Positions 1 through 5,755 are shown, counted from the stretch's first letter. The stretch: DNA of 10,161 nt from Candidatus Margulisiibacteriota bacterium (GCA_018814265.1 JAHIZU010000287.1:1-10161); one strand, 5' to 3'. The notes: generated by a model from the sequence alone, not told the origin. Numbers and translations are program-made.

Positions 1-825
1 AAACTGTTAGAGCGAGTTGGTCAGCGCACGGCCGAGAAAATATTTCAGAAGATAACACAGAGCTTAAAGCCGCTAGAAGAAATTTTGTCTGATGGGATGC
101 TGGGCCTGGTGCCTAAGGGTGGGGAACGGGCTTTCCGCCTGTTTCAGGAGCGATTGAGAAAGATCAGCGAACAGGTTGACCAGCCGGCTGAGATGATCAA
201 AACAATTACGGAGTCAAGTTATGAAGATTATTTAAAAACCCAGTATCCGAATTATAGAGAAAGATTGGAAGATTTGGAACAGCTGGGAAGTTATGCTCTC
301 CAATTTAAGGATTTAGAAGAACTATTAAGCGCCTTGGCTTTAGTATCAGGGATTGAATCGGAAACTGTTGTTGAGGGAGGGGAGGCAGATAAGGAAGCTT
401 GTGTCTTAACCACGGTTCATCAAGCAAAAGGTTTAGAATGGAAAGTTGTTTTTGTGGTTTGGTTAGCTGATGGCCGCTTCCCTTCATACTTATCGTTTGG
501 GAAAGAAGAGGAGATGGAAGAGGAGCGTCGGCTATTTTATGTTGCTGTCACTCGAGCCAAGGATGAGCTTTATCTTTCTTATCCATTGATCTACTCTGGC
601 TATGAAGGTGAGGTTTTGATGAAAACCTCGCGTTATTTGGAAGAAGTTCCAGAGAGTTTGTTTGATAAATGGGAGGTTGAGGAATCCTTTGACTCGTCCG
701 CAGTCGGCGGACTCTCTCAGGATGAAGACGAAATCGACCTAAACGATTATCATCAAACAGAAGTCAAAGGAAAAAGCGACGATTTTGAAGCGGTTAGCCT
801 AAATGATCTGGATTTTATGAAATAG
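1..825 (+). CDS. UvrD/PcrA-like superfamily 1 DNA helicase, C-terminal part (5' end outside window)
   Basis: The reading frame is open from the first base, so this is the last 274 codons of a longer gene. UvrD/PcrA/Rep helicases are ATP-driven 3'-5' translocases that unwind DNA in excision repair, replication restart and mismatch repair. The first codons read LLERVGQRTAEKI, resembling the helical 2B segment of this family. Helicase motif V (TVHQAKGLEW) lies at about 412-441. Motif VI (EEERRLFYVAVTRAK), with the nucleotide-contacting Arg of VTRA, lies at about 517-561. After motif VI come about 85 residues of acidic, poorly conserved tail, as in other UvrD/PcrA proteins. The walker motifs Ia-IV are not in the window, so UvrD, PcrA and Rep cannot be told apart. 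A TTG at 85 is an internal codon, not the start. The gene converges on the GH16 gene with 7 bp between stops and no convincing terminator. Confidence 0.93.
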   Translation, partial: KLLERVGQRTAEKIFQKITQSLKPLEEILSDGMLGLVPKGGERAFRLFQERLRKISEQVDQPAEMIKTITESSYEDYLKTQYPNYRERLEDLEQLGSYALQFKDLEELLSALALVSGIESETVVEGGEADKEACVLTTVHQAKGLEWKVVFVVWLADGRFPSYLSFGKEEEMEEERRLFYVAVTRAKDELYLSYPLIYSGYEGEVLMKTSRYLEEVPESLFDKWEVEESFDSSAVGGLSQDEDEIDLNDYHQTEVKGKSDDFEAVSLNDLDFMK

Positions 826-832
826 GCCCAAC

Positions 833-1693
833 TTACCGGGCTGTTTCAGATGGCGAAGAGAATCTTAGCCAATCATACTGGGCTTCCATAGGGTGTCCTG
901 GATAGGCAAAATTACCCAGCCAAGCTTCTACGCCGATTCCGGCCCAGAAGTTAACCGTGATCTTTCCTGGGCGATAAGGGAGCTCGTGAGCTTCAGTGGA
1001 AAGATCTTCTGCCACCCGGCGCACTTCTCTGCCATCGATGTACCAAATCAGCGTATCTTCTGACCAAGCTAAGCCGTAATTATGGAACTCCTCGCAAGCA
1101 TTGAAGTCAAGGTTAATCATGAGTTCATGTTTTCCTCTGCCTTCAACATAGTAGTTGGTTTGAACCTGCTCGCAGTTTCGCCCAAGGATCTCCACGACAT
1201 CGATCTCGTCATGTGATTCTGAGCCGCTATCGCCGCTGTAAATAAAGAAAGAAGTGTTTAGCCCTTCGCCGGAAGACCCCATGATCCTGGCTTCGTAATA
1301 GCCCTGGCCAAAATCTTCCTGAATAGTTCGATATTCTCCTGAGGCATAAGGCAGGCCATCGCAATCAGCCGGGCACCCCTCGTTGTCCAATTGCAAAATC
1401 ATCAGGCCATCGCGGAAAATTATGTTGTCAGGTTGCCAGGAAACATTAAATGGCTGGCCGTTAGACCAATTGGCCTTTTGCCAGTTAGCATCATCATGAG
1501 CTACTAATTCCTGGCTAAGGCTTGGCGGCCAAGTAATCAGCGCGTCAGGCAATGGCGAGGTTGTTTCGGAGGTAATGGAGGGAACATTACTTTGAACATT
1601 ATTATAGGATCTATTGCAACCAGTTAGGCCAACAGGAGCTGATCCTGTATAAAACTCAACCATGGTTGTTCGTATGGTATCTAATAGGCTCAT
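833..1693 (-). CDS. Glycoside hydrolase family 16 beta-glucanase (lichenase-like)
   Basis: This 286-residue GH16 enzyme probably hydrolyses beta-1,3 or mixed beta-1,3-1,4-glucans with retention of configuration. The catalytic motif HDEIDVVEILG gives nucleophile E163, helper D165 and acid/base E168. Around it the sequence follows bacterial licheninases: WSNGQPFNVSW (76-86), SGEYRT (118-123), QTNYYVEGRGKHE (178-190), FHNYGLAW, IWYIDG, PGKITVNFWAG (242-252), EAWLGNF and YDWLRF. Known licheninases have ExDxE here; this protein has the ExDxxE spacing of laminarinase-type members. Cysteines at 107, 111, 173 and 200 suggest disulfides and an extracytoplasmic location. The first 30 residues lack a normal hydrophobic signal core but contain LTGC (23-26), a lipobox-like string, followed by a Ser/Thr/Asn/Pro-rich linker. 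An AGGAG 5 nt before the ATG and an upstream in-frame TAG fix the start. Substrate is inferred only. Confidence 0.92.
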   Translation of the reverse strand: MSLLDTIRTTMVEFYTGSAPVGLTGCNRSYNNVQSNVPSITSETTSPLPDALITWPPSLSQELVAHDDANWQKANWSNGQPFNVSWQPDNIIFRDGLMILQLDNEGCPADCDGLPYASGEYRTIQEDFGQGYYEARIMGSSGEGLNTSFFIYSGDSGSESHDEIDVVEILGRNCEQVQTNYYVEGRGKHELMINLDFNACEEFHNYGLAWSEDTLIWYIDGREVRRVAEDLSTEAHELPYRPGKITVNFWAGIGVEAWLGNFAYPGHPMEAQYDWLRFSSPSETAR

Positions 1694-1744
1694 AATTTCT
1701 CCTGCAAAGGGCTAATTATTATTCGGACAAATCTAGGAGAAATT
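1694..1744 (-). repeat. 10-bp perfect inverted repeat covering the GH16 ribosome-binding site
   Basis: The arms are AATTTCTCCT (1694-1703) and AGGAGAAATT (1735-1744), exact reverse complements 31 nt apart. Read on the minus strand, the arm next to the start codon is the Shine-Dalgarno itself (AGGAG plus the bases up to ATG). If transcription begins upstream of 1744, the two arms could pair in the mRNA and hide the ribosome-binding site. If it begins near 1711, the upstream arm is not transcribed and the repeat could only act as DNA. Seen directly; function is inferred. Confidence 0.5.
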
Positions 1745-1748
1745 TCAA
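1718..1748 (-). promoter_or_regulatory. Weak candidate promoter for the GH16 gene
   Basis: On the minus strand a TTGAAA (1748-1743, one mismatch to the -35 consensus) precedes AATAAT (1723-1718, one mismatch to the -10 consensus). The spacer is 19 bp, longer than the usual 17. This would start transcription near 1711 and leave a leader of about 18 nt containing the Shine-Dalgarno. The region is AT-rich, so chance matches are likely. Confidence 0.3.
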
Positions 1749-1759
1749 TGGGTAAAGAG

Positions 1760-1786
1760 AAAGCCGGGACTCGCGCCCCGGCTTTT
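1760..1786 (-). terminator. Intrinsic terminator downstream of the barrel-protein gene
   Basis: A 9-bp perfect stem pairs AAAGCCGGG (1760-1768) with CCCGGCTTT (1777-1785) around an 8-nt loop. On the minus strand it follows the stop of the gene ending at 1808 by about 22 nt and runs into a pyrimidine tract (TTT, CTC, TTT), fitting Rho-independent termination. The plus-strand side is also T-rich, so it may work in both directions. It separates the barrel gene from the GH16 gene, so the latter probably needs its own promoter. Confidence 0.8.
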
Positions 1787-1807
1787 CACTTTATGTGACG
1801 AGGGAAA

Positions 1808-2620
1808 CTAGAATTTATAGCCGACCTGAGCAGTTAAACCGGTGTAGTCCGGGCTAAAGCCGGTTTGGATCGAGCCGTAGCCAACCTCAAAGAACATCTG
1901 GCCGCCGTCTGGCCGGCCGCCTTCAATTCCATAGAAGGCTTGATAGCCAGCAGCGCCGCTGACCCTGCCGGTTGTATAAACGTTGTAATTTAAGCCAAGG
2001 CCAATGTAGGACCTGAGGCCCTCGGCCTGAGGAGGGTTAAGGCGATAAATGCCGTCAACAATAACCAGTGCGTGTTTGCGTAAAGTTCCAGCAGTGTCAT
2101 CCCCTTGAGCATAACCAGCTCCGAAGCGAATACTGGTGCGGACCATGTCAAAAGGATCGTGAAACCTTACTTCAGCCACTGCTCCCGGAATACCAGCCAG
2201 ATAACCTGCTGAAACGCCAACTTGCGGGCTGCGCTGGCGAAGCATCTGACCTTGAGTAGGCCGCGGCATAGGTGGCATTTGCTTTATCATTGGAGGAGGG
2301 GGCGGAGGAGGTGGTGGGGGAGCAGCTTGTCCCACGGCGTTAATTAACTCTAGTTCATTTTCGATCCGTTCGATCTCGGCATTGATCAGGGCACGGCGGC
2401 GGGCAGTGATCTGAGATGCTTTGATGTTGTCTCTAAGTCTCTTGAGCTTGGCGTTCAGGCCTTGGGCCGCGGCTTGACGCTGTGCCCGGGAGAGGTTTTT
2501 TACCCGTTGCTCGATCTTGCTCTTTTGGGCCGGAGTTAACCTGCCACGAGCCTGGACAGGAACAGCCAAGGAGCCAAAAAGCAAACTGAGTGCAACCAAA
2601 ATAACCATTAAATAACGCAT
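1808..2620 (-). CDS. Secreted protein of unknown function: helix, poly-proline and outer-membrane beta-barrel-like domain
   Basis: I do not recognise a named family. The 270-residue product opens with a clear Sec signal peptide (a hydrophobic stretch from about 4 to 20, with VQA before a likely cleavage at 24/25). A very basic, charged helical region follows (about 28-97, heptad-like Leu/Ile spacing, probably coiled coil). Ten consecutive prolines occupy 101-110, and a Pro/Met-rich stretch reaches about 125. The last 140 residues are rich in Gly, Tyr and alternating hydrophobics (VGVSAGYLAGIPG, SIRFGAGYAQG, SYIGLGLNYNVY, FFEVGYGSIQTG) and end in GYKF. A C-terminal Phe on an alternating strand is typical of BAM-assembled outer-membrane barrels. 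A small barrel carrying a periplasmic helical extension is the likely picture. The start is supported by a GGGGGAAG purine run just upstream. It has its own promoter and terminator, so is probably monocistronic. Confidence 0.85.
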   Translation of the reverse strand: MRYLMVILVALSLLFGSLAVPVQARGRLTPAQKSKIEQRVKNLSRAQRQAAAQGLNAKLKRLRDNIKASQITARRRALINAEIERIENELELINAVGQAAPPPPPPPPPPMIKQMPPMPRPTQGQMLRQRSPQVGVSAGYLAGIPGAVAEVRFHDPFDMVRTSIRFGAGYAQGDDTAGTLRKHALVIVDGIYRLNPPQAEGLRSYIGLGLNYNVYTTGRVSGAAGYQAFYGIEGGRPDGGQMFFEVGYGSIQTGFSPDYTGLTAQVGYKF

Positions 2621-2651
2621 TTATTCTTCCCCCTTAAGATAGAGTGAGCAG

Positions 2652-2681
2652 ATTGTAGCACGCGCCTTGTGATATAATCAA
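2652..2681 (-). promoter_or_regulatory. Promoter for the barrel-protein gene
   Basis: On the minus strand TTGATT (2681-2676) and TACAAT (2657-2652) are separated by 18 bp. The -10 is preceded by TGC, giving an extended -10 (TGCTACAAT). Transcription would begin near 2645, leaving a leader of about 25 nt that contains the purine-rich ribosome-binding site. Its -35 overlaps the ychF -10 on the other strand. Confidence 0.6.
2673..2678 (+). promoter_or_regulatory. Consensus -10 element for ychF
   Basis: A perfect TATAAT lies 10 nt before the ychF ATG. Transcription would start around 2685, giving a leader of only about four bases. No Shine-Dalgarno is present before the ATG, which fits leaderless or near-leaderless translation. 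No good -35 is seen at normal spacing; the expected place is occupied by the opposing -10. Confidence 0.55.
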
Positions 2682-2688
2682 ATCAATT

Positions 2689-3774
2689 ATGGGTTTTTCA
2701 TTGGGGATCATTGGGCTGCCGAACGTTGGTAAATCGACCTTGTTCAATGTACTGTCAACAGCCAAGGCAGAGGTTTCCAATTATCCTTTTTGTACAATTA
2801 ACCCTAACGTGGGCGTTGTAACGGTACCTGACGAACGGCTTCTTCAAGTGCAAAAGATCATGGGCTCAAAGAAAGCGATCCCCACGGTCATTGAATTTTA
2901 TGACATTGCCGGCCTGGTAAAGGGGGCGCACCAGGGCGAAGGTTTAGGCAACCAGTTCCTGGCCCAGATCCGCGAAGTTGATGCCGTGGCCCATGTGGTT
3001 CGGTGTTTTGCCAGCCAGGAGATAGCGCATGTTTCCGGGCAGGTAAACCCAACCAGCGATATTGAAACCATCAACGTGGAACTCTGCTTGGCGGATTTGG
3101 TGCTGGTTGAAAAACGTCTTGAGGAAGCAAGGAATAAAGCTAAGGCGGGCGATAAAAAGCATCTCAAGCAAGCCGATGTTCTGCAAAGGCTTAAGGCAGC
3201 GCTGGAAAAAGGGCAGCCCGCGCGCCAGGTAAAGCTTGTTGATAATGAAAAAGATTATCTTAATGATCTGCCTCTGTTGACCCTTAAGCCCGTGCTCTAT
3301 GTTGCCAACACTGATGAATCTGGCAATCTTGAGCAGGTTGAGCAAATAAAACAACTGGCCCAAGCGACCGGCGACAAAGTCGTCTCAGTTTGCGCCAAGT
3401 TGGAGACGGAGATCGCTGAACTGGCGGCCGAAGACGCACAAGCTTTTCTAAAAGAAATGGGGCTAACTGAAGCTGGGCTTAGCCGCTTAATTCGCACTGC
3501 CTATGAACTCTTAAACTTGATTACCATTTTTACCGCTAATCAAAAAGAAACCCGGGCCTGGACGGTTGCGCAGGGAACCAAGGTTCCGCAGGCCGCCGGT
3601 AAAATCCACTCTGACATGGAACAAGGCTTTATAGCCGCGGAAGTTGTTCATTATCAGGATCTGGTCAGCTGTGGTTCCTATGCCGGGTGCAGAGAAAAGG
3701 GCGATCTGCACACCGAGGGCAAGAATTACGCTATTCAGGACGGAGATTTGATTCTCGTAAAATTTGTGGTATAA
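2689..3774 (+). CDS. ychF: Redox-regulated ATPase YchF (Obg-like ATPase, OLA1 family)
   Basis: YchF is a universally conserved cytoplasmic P-loop NTPase of the Obg group that binds ribosomes and, unlike its relatives, prefers ATP; in other organisms it is linked to translation and oxidative-stress control. The 361 residues match the usual length of about 363. G1 is GLPNVGKST (9-17). The switch region NYPFCTINPNVG (31-42) and G3 DIAGLVKGA (72-80), followed by HQGEGLGNQF, are typical. G4 is NTDE (207-210) in place of NKxD, the change associated with ATP preference. A coiled-coil insertion spans about 135-175. The C-terminal TGS domain starts near 277 (LITIFT) and contains the family signature around AGKIHSDMEQGFIAAEV (303-319). 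The ATG fits the family N-terminus (MGFSLGIIGLPNVGKS). It is divergent from the barrel gene, and its stop codon lies inside the rpsF promoter. Confidence 0.97.
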   Translation: MGFSLGIIGLPNVGKSTLFNVLSTAKAEVSNYPFCTINPNVGVVTVPDERLLQVQKIMGSKKAIPTVIEFYDIAGLVKGAHQGEGLGNQFLAQIREVDAVAHVVRCFASQEIAHVSGQVNPTSDIETINVELCLADLVLVEKRLEEARNKAKAGDKKHLKQADVLQRLKAALEKGQPARQVKLVDNEKDYLNDLPLLTLKPVLYVANTDESGNLEQVEQIKQLAQATGDKVVSVCAKLETEIAELAAEDAQAFLKEMGLTEAGLSRLIRTAYELLNLITIFTANQKETRAWTVAQGTKVPQAAGKIHSDMEQGFIAAEVVHYQDLVSCGSYAGCREKGDLHTEGKNYAIQDGDLILVKFVV

Positions 3775-3775
3775 T
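3748..3775 (+). promoter_or_regulatory. Promoter of the rpsF operon, overlapping the ychF stop
   Basis: TTGATT (3748-3753) and a perfect TATAAT (3770-3775) are 16 bp apart, and the -10 is extended by TG (TGGTATAAT, 3767-3775). The ychF TAA (3772-3774) lies inside the -10 box. Transcription would begin near 3782, giving a leader of about 46 nt. There is no terminator between ychF and rpsF, so read-through from ychF is also likely. Confidence 0.65.
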
Positions 3776-3812
3776 ATCTAACTGCGTCGTAAACGCTTCG
3801 GAAACTTGACCC

Positions 3813-3819
3813 AAGGAGG
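3813..3819 (+). promoter_or_regulatory. Strong Shine-Dalgarno that sets the rpsF TTG start
   Basis: AAGGAGG lies 8 nt before the TTG at 3828. It supports this non-ATG start over the first in-frame ATG at 3849, which would delete the first beta strand of S6. Confidence 0.8.
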
Positions 3820-3827
3820 TTTTTGTA

Positions 3828-4235
3828 TTGAAGTTGTACGAATTAGTGATGCTCTTTGACCCAAATCTGGGCGAAGAGGGTATTGGCGCGATTGTGGCAA
3901 AGGTTGAGGATAAAATTAAAAGCTTTGGGGCAGAGCTGGGGAAGACCGAGAAGTGGGGAACCAAGAGGCTGGCTTCCATGATCCTCAAGGCCAGAAAGCT
4001 AAAATCAGCTTATTATGTGCTGATTTATTTTAAAGCTGAGCCGTCGGTGCCGGGCAAAGTTCAGAGTTTTCTAAAAATCACCGAGGAAATTGTGCGACAT
4101 TCGCTTATTCTGGCTGAAGCAAAGCCCCAGGGAGAGATCGAGGGGACCTCGCTGGTGGCTGAGCCAGGGATAGAAGTTGTTAATGTCGGAGAGATCAAGG
4201 ACGTCAGCGCAGGAGAAGGCAGTGGCGAATCTTAA
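3828..4235 (+). CDS. rpsF: Small ribosomal subunit protein bS6
   Basis: S6 binds S18 and 16S rRNA in the platform of the 30S subunit. The N-terminus KLYELVMLFDPNLGEEG matches the family opening. EKWGTKRLASMILKARKLKSAYYVLIYFKAEP (about 44-75) carries the conserved WGxRxLAxxI and YxLxxF elements, and KITEEIVRHSLIL is the last conserved helix. At 135 residues it is longer than many S6 proteins because of an acidic, Gly/Ser-rich tail after about residue 100, as seen in other long forms. It starts with TTG behind a near-perfect Shine-Dalgarno. The last 14 bases overlap ssb1, implying translational coupling. It heads the S6-SSB-S18-L9 cluster found in many bacteria. In several bacteria the leader of this operon binds S6:S18; I could not find the conserved CCG of that motif in the short leader here. 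Confidence 0.96.
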   Translation: MKLYELVMLFDPNLGEEGIGAIVAKVEDKIKSFGAELGKTEKWGTKRLASMILKARKLKSAYYVLIYFKAEPSVPGKVQSFLKITEEIVRHSLILAEAKPQGEIEGTSLVAEPGIEVVNVGEIKDVSAGEGSGES

Positions 4236-4620
4236 TCGCATAATTTTAGTCGGGCGGCTGGTTACTGATCCAGAGCAGCGTTCGACAATGGATGGGCTGC
4301 CCATGGCTAAGTTCCGGCTGGCAGTCAACAGGCCACAGAATGGCACAGATTTTATTGATATTGTTGCCTGGCGCCAGGTTGCAGAGACCTGTGCCGCTAA
4401 CTTAAAAAAGGACAGCTTGGCTTTGGTTGAGGGCAGGATCCAGATCCGCTCTTTTGAAGATCAAGCTGGCCAGCGCCGCTGGGTAACTGAAGTAGTGGCC
4501 AGAAATGTGACGCCACTTGAGAAATCAAACAGTAAAGAGCTAAAAATCGAGACTGGAGCGCCAGTAACCCCGGATGAGGTTGTTGACGACGTTGATCTAG
4601 TTAGTGATTTGCCCTTTTAA
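4222..4620 (+). CDS. ssb: Single-stranded DNA-binding protein, first of two tandem copies
   Basis: SSB coats single-stranded DNA in replication, repair and recombination, usually as a tetramer, and recruits partners by its acidic C-terminal tip. This 132-residue copy has the OB-fold landmarks NRIILVGRLVTDPEQR (5-20), FRLAVNR (31-37), FIDIVAWRQVAETC (44-57) and LALVEGRIQIRSFED (66-80). Trp50 and Trp87 are plausible DNA-stacking aromatics. The linker is short (about 100-120) and the tip DDVDLVSDLPF ends in the conserved PF. I chose the GTG at 4222: AGGAG lies 6 nt upstream and the protein then begins VANLNRIILVG, as the family does. An in-frame ATG at 4177 would add 15 unlikely residues inside rpsF. 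It overlaps rpsF by 14 bp and ends 5 bp before the second SSB. Confidence 0.94.
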   Translation: MANLNRIILVGRLVTDPEQRSTMDGLPMAKFRLAVNRPQNGTDFIDIVAWRQVAETCAANLKKDSLALVEGRIQIRSFEDQAGQRRWVTEVVARNVTPLEKSNSKELKIETGAPVTPDEVVDDVDLVSDLPF

Positions 4621-4625
4621 TATAT

Positions 4626-5036
4626 ATGTATAACAAAGCATTTTTAATTGGAAATTTAACACGCGACCCGGAACTCCGCTACACGACTTCCGGGATACCA
4701 GTTGCCCGCTTTGCTGTCGCGGTCAACAGGATCGGCAAAAAGAACGATAGCGGAGAAAGAAACCAGGAAGTTGACTTTATCAATATCGTTGCCTGGCGCA
4801 GGCTGGCCGAGATCTGCGGGGAATACTTGAAAAAGGGCCGGCCAGTGGCAATTGAAGGACGATTGCAGATCAGAGAGTTTCAAGGCAAGGACGGACAAAT
4901 GCGAACTATGACTGAAGTGGTCGCTGATAACATGCAGATGCTGGGGAGAAAAGATGCAGCGGCTCCCCCACAGGAAGGAAAAGGAAGAGGAGAAGGATTA
5001 GGATCGGACGAAGGGGAGAGCGAAATCCCCTTTTAA
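4626..5036 (+). CDS. ssb: Single-stranded DNA-binding protein, second tandem copy
   Basis: This 136-residue SSB looks the more canonical of the pair: MYNKAFLIGNLTRDPELRY at the N-terminus, FAVAVNR (29-35), VDFINIVAWRRLAEIC (49-64), KKGRPVAIEGRLQIREF (69-85) and TMTEVVADNMQML (94-106). A Gly/Lys/Glu-rich linker (about 107-128) leads to the acidic tip ESEIPF, the site that binds partner proteins in E. coli SSB. In the first 33 aligned residues it is about half identical to the upstream copy, so the two are old paralogues rather than a recent duplication. No Shine-Dalgarno precedes the ATG; the sequence is TAATATATATG directly after the ssb1 stop. Translation is probably by coupling to ssb1. Two SSBs may divide labour, or form mixed oligomers; neither is shown. 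Confidence 0.95.
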   Translation: MYNKAFLIGNLTRDPELRYTTSGIPVARFAVAVNRIGKKNDSGERNQEVDFINIVAWRRLAEICGEYLKKGRPVAIEGRLQIREFQGKDGQMRTMTEVVADNMQMLGRKDAAAPPQEGKGRGEGLGSDEGESEIPF

Positions 5037-5053
5037 ATATCGGAGGTAGATTA

Positions 5054-5305
5054 ATGGGTAGAGAAAGAAGAAAACCAAAACCAGGCTCGCAGTTCAAACG
5101 AAGAAAAAAAAGGAAATGTATTTTTTGCGCTGATCAAAAAACCCTTGATTACAAGGATGTGTCATATGTTCAGCGTTTTATGACAGATCGCGGTAAGATT
5201 GCGCCGCGTCGCATGACTGGTTGCTGCGCCCAGCACCAGCGGATGGTTGCCAAGGTTGTTAAGCGGGCCCGCCAGATAGGTCTGGTCCCGTTCTCGGTGG
5301 ACTAA
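5054..5305 (+). CDS. rpsR: Small ribosomal subunit protein bS18
   Basis: S18 partners S6 in the 30S platform. The 83 residues contain the S18 core: CIFC (22-25), LDYKDVSYVQRFMTDRGKIAPRR (31-53), TGCCAQHQ (55-62) and KRARQIGLVPF (70-80). C22, C25, C58 and H61 sit where Zn-binding versions of S18 have their ligands, so this is probably the Zn-containing (C+) form. The basic N-terminus (about 1-21) is typical. GGAGG lies 8 nt before the ATG, and the gene follows ssb2 by 17 bp. This is the classical S6-SSB-S18 order, with an extra SSB inserted. Confidence 0.97.
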   Translation: MGRERRKPKPGSQFKRRKKRKCIFCADQKTLDYKDVSYVQRFMTDRGKIAPRRMTGCCAQHQRMVAKVVKRARQIGLVPFSVD

Positions 5306-5306
5306 A

Positions 5307-5753
5307 ATGAAAATCATTCTTAAGAAAGCAGTACCTAGTGTGGGTGACGAAGACAGTCTGATCGAAGTTTCTGAGGGATATGCCAGAAACTTTCTTTTTC
5401 CCAGGAAGTTGGCTGGCCCAGCAACGCCGGTGGCTGTCGCGGCTTGGGAAACGCGACGAGTTGAGAGAGAAAAAAAATCAGCCGCCAGAAAAGCAGAGCA
5501 GGAAGAGCTGGCCAATAAACTTTCTTCGCTAGAACTGACGATCGGGGTTGATGCTGGCGAAGGCGGCAAACTTTTTGGCTCTGTCACTTCTCAGGATATC
5601 GCTACCGAAGTAACCAAGGTAGCCGGGATTGAAATTGATAAGAAAAAAATTGAGTTGAGCGAACCGCTTAAAGCAATTGGCGATTACAGTGTGTCCATCA
5701 AACTATTCCAGGACATCACAGCCAAGCTAAAAGTTAAACTCGTATCTAAATAA
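5307..5753 (+). CDS. rplI: Large ribosomal subunit protein bL9
   Basis: L9 binds 23S rRNA near the L1 stalk base and helps keep the reading frame. At 148 residues it has the normal two-domain layout. The N-terminal domain is MKIILKKAVPSVGDEDSLIEVSEGYARNFLFPRKLA, with the signature GYARNFLFP at 24-32. A long, charged connecting helix follows (about 42-78, rich in Glu, Lys and Arg). The C-terminal domain contains GKLFGSVTSQDI (87-98) and ends with VSIKLFQDITAKLKVKLV. The start lies 1 nt after the rpsR stop, with only a weak GGTGG upstream, so coupling to rpsR is likely. It precedes uvrC by 2 bp. Confidence 0.97.
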   Translation: MKIILKKAVPSVGDEDSLIEVSEGYARNFLFPRKLAGPATPVAVAAWETRRVEREKKSAARKAEQEELANKLSSLELTIGVDAGEGGKLFGSVTSQDIATEVTKVAGIEIDKKKIELSEPLKAIGDYSVSIKLFQDITAKLKVKLVSK

Positions 5754-5755
5754 AC

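Noticed and set aside
824..843. Possible small hairpin (GGCCC / GGGCT) between the convergent uvrD-like and GH16 stops
   Set aside because: Only four Watson-Crick pairs plus a wobble, an 8-nt loop and no real T tract; too weak to call a terminator.
2068..2259. 63-codon plus-strand frame opposite the barrel-protein gene
   Set aside because: No ribosome-binding site or promoter and no motif; antisense to a gene with signal peptide, start signal and terminator.
2291..2320. G-rich tract on the plus strand, considered as a G-quadruplex or tandem repeat
   Set aside because: It is the codon run for ten prolines with varied synonymous codons, so selection on the protein explains it better than a DNA structure.
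3784..3796. GCGT-CGTAA-ACGC hairpin in the rpsF leader, considered as an S6:S18 autoregulatory element or terminator
   Set aside because: The stem is only 4 bp, the conserved CCG of the S6:S18-binding motif is absent and no U tract follows.
4177..4221. Upstream ATG extension of the first ssb
   Set aside because: It would add 15 polar residues not found in SSBs and lies deep in rpsF; the GTG at 4222 has AGGAG at proper spacing and restores the family N-terminus.
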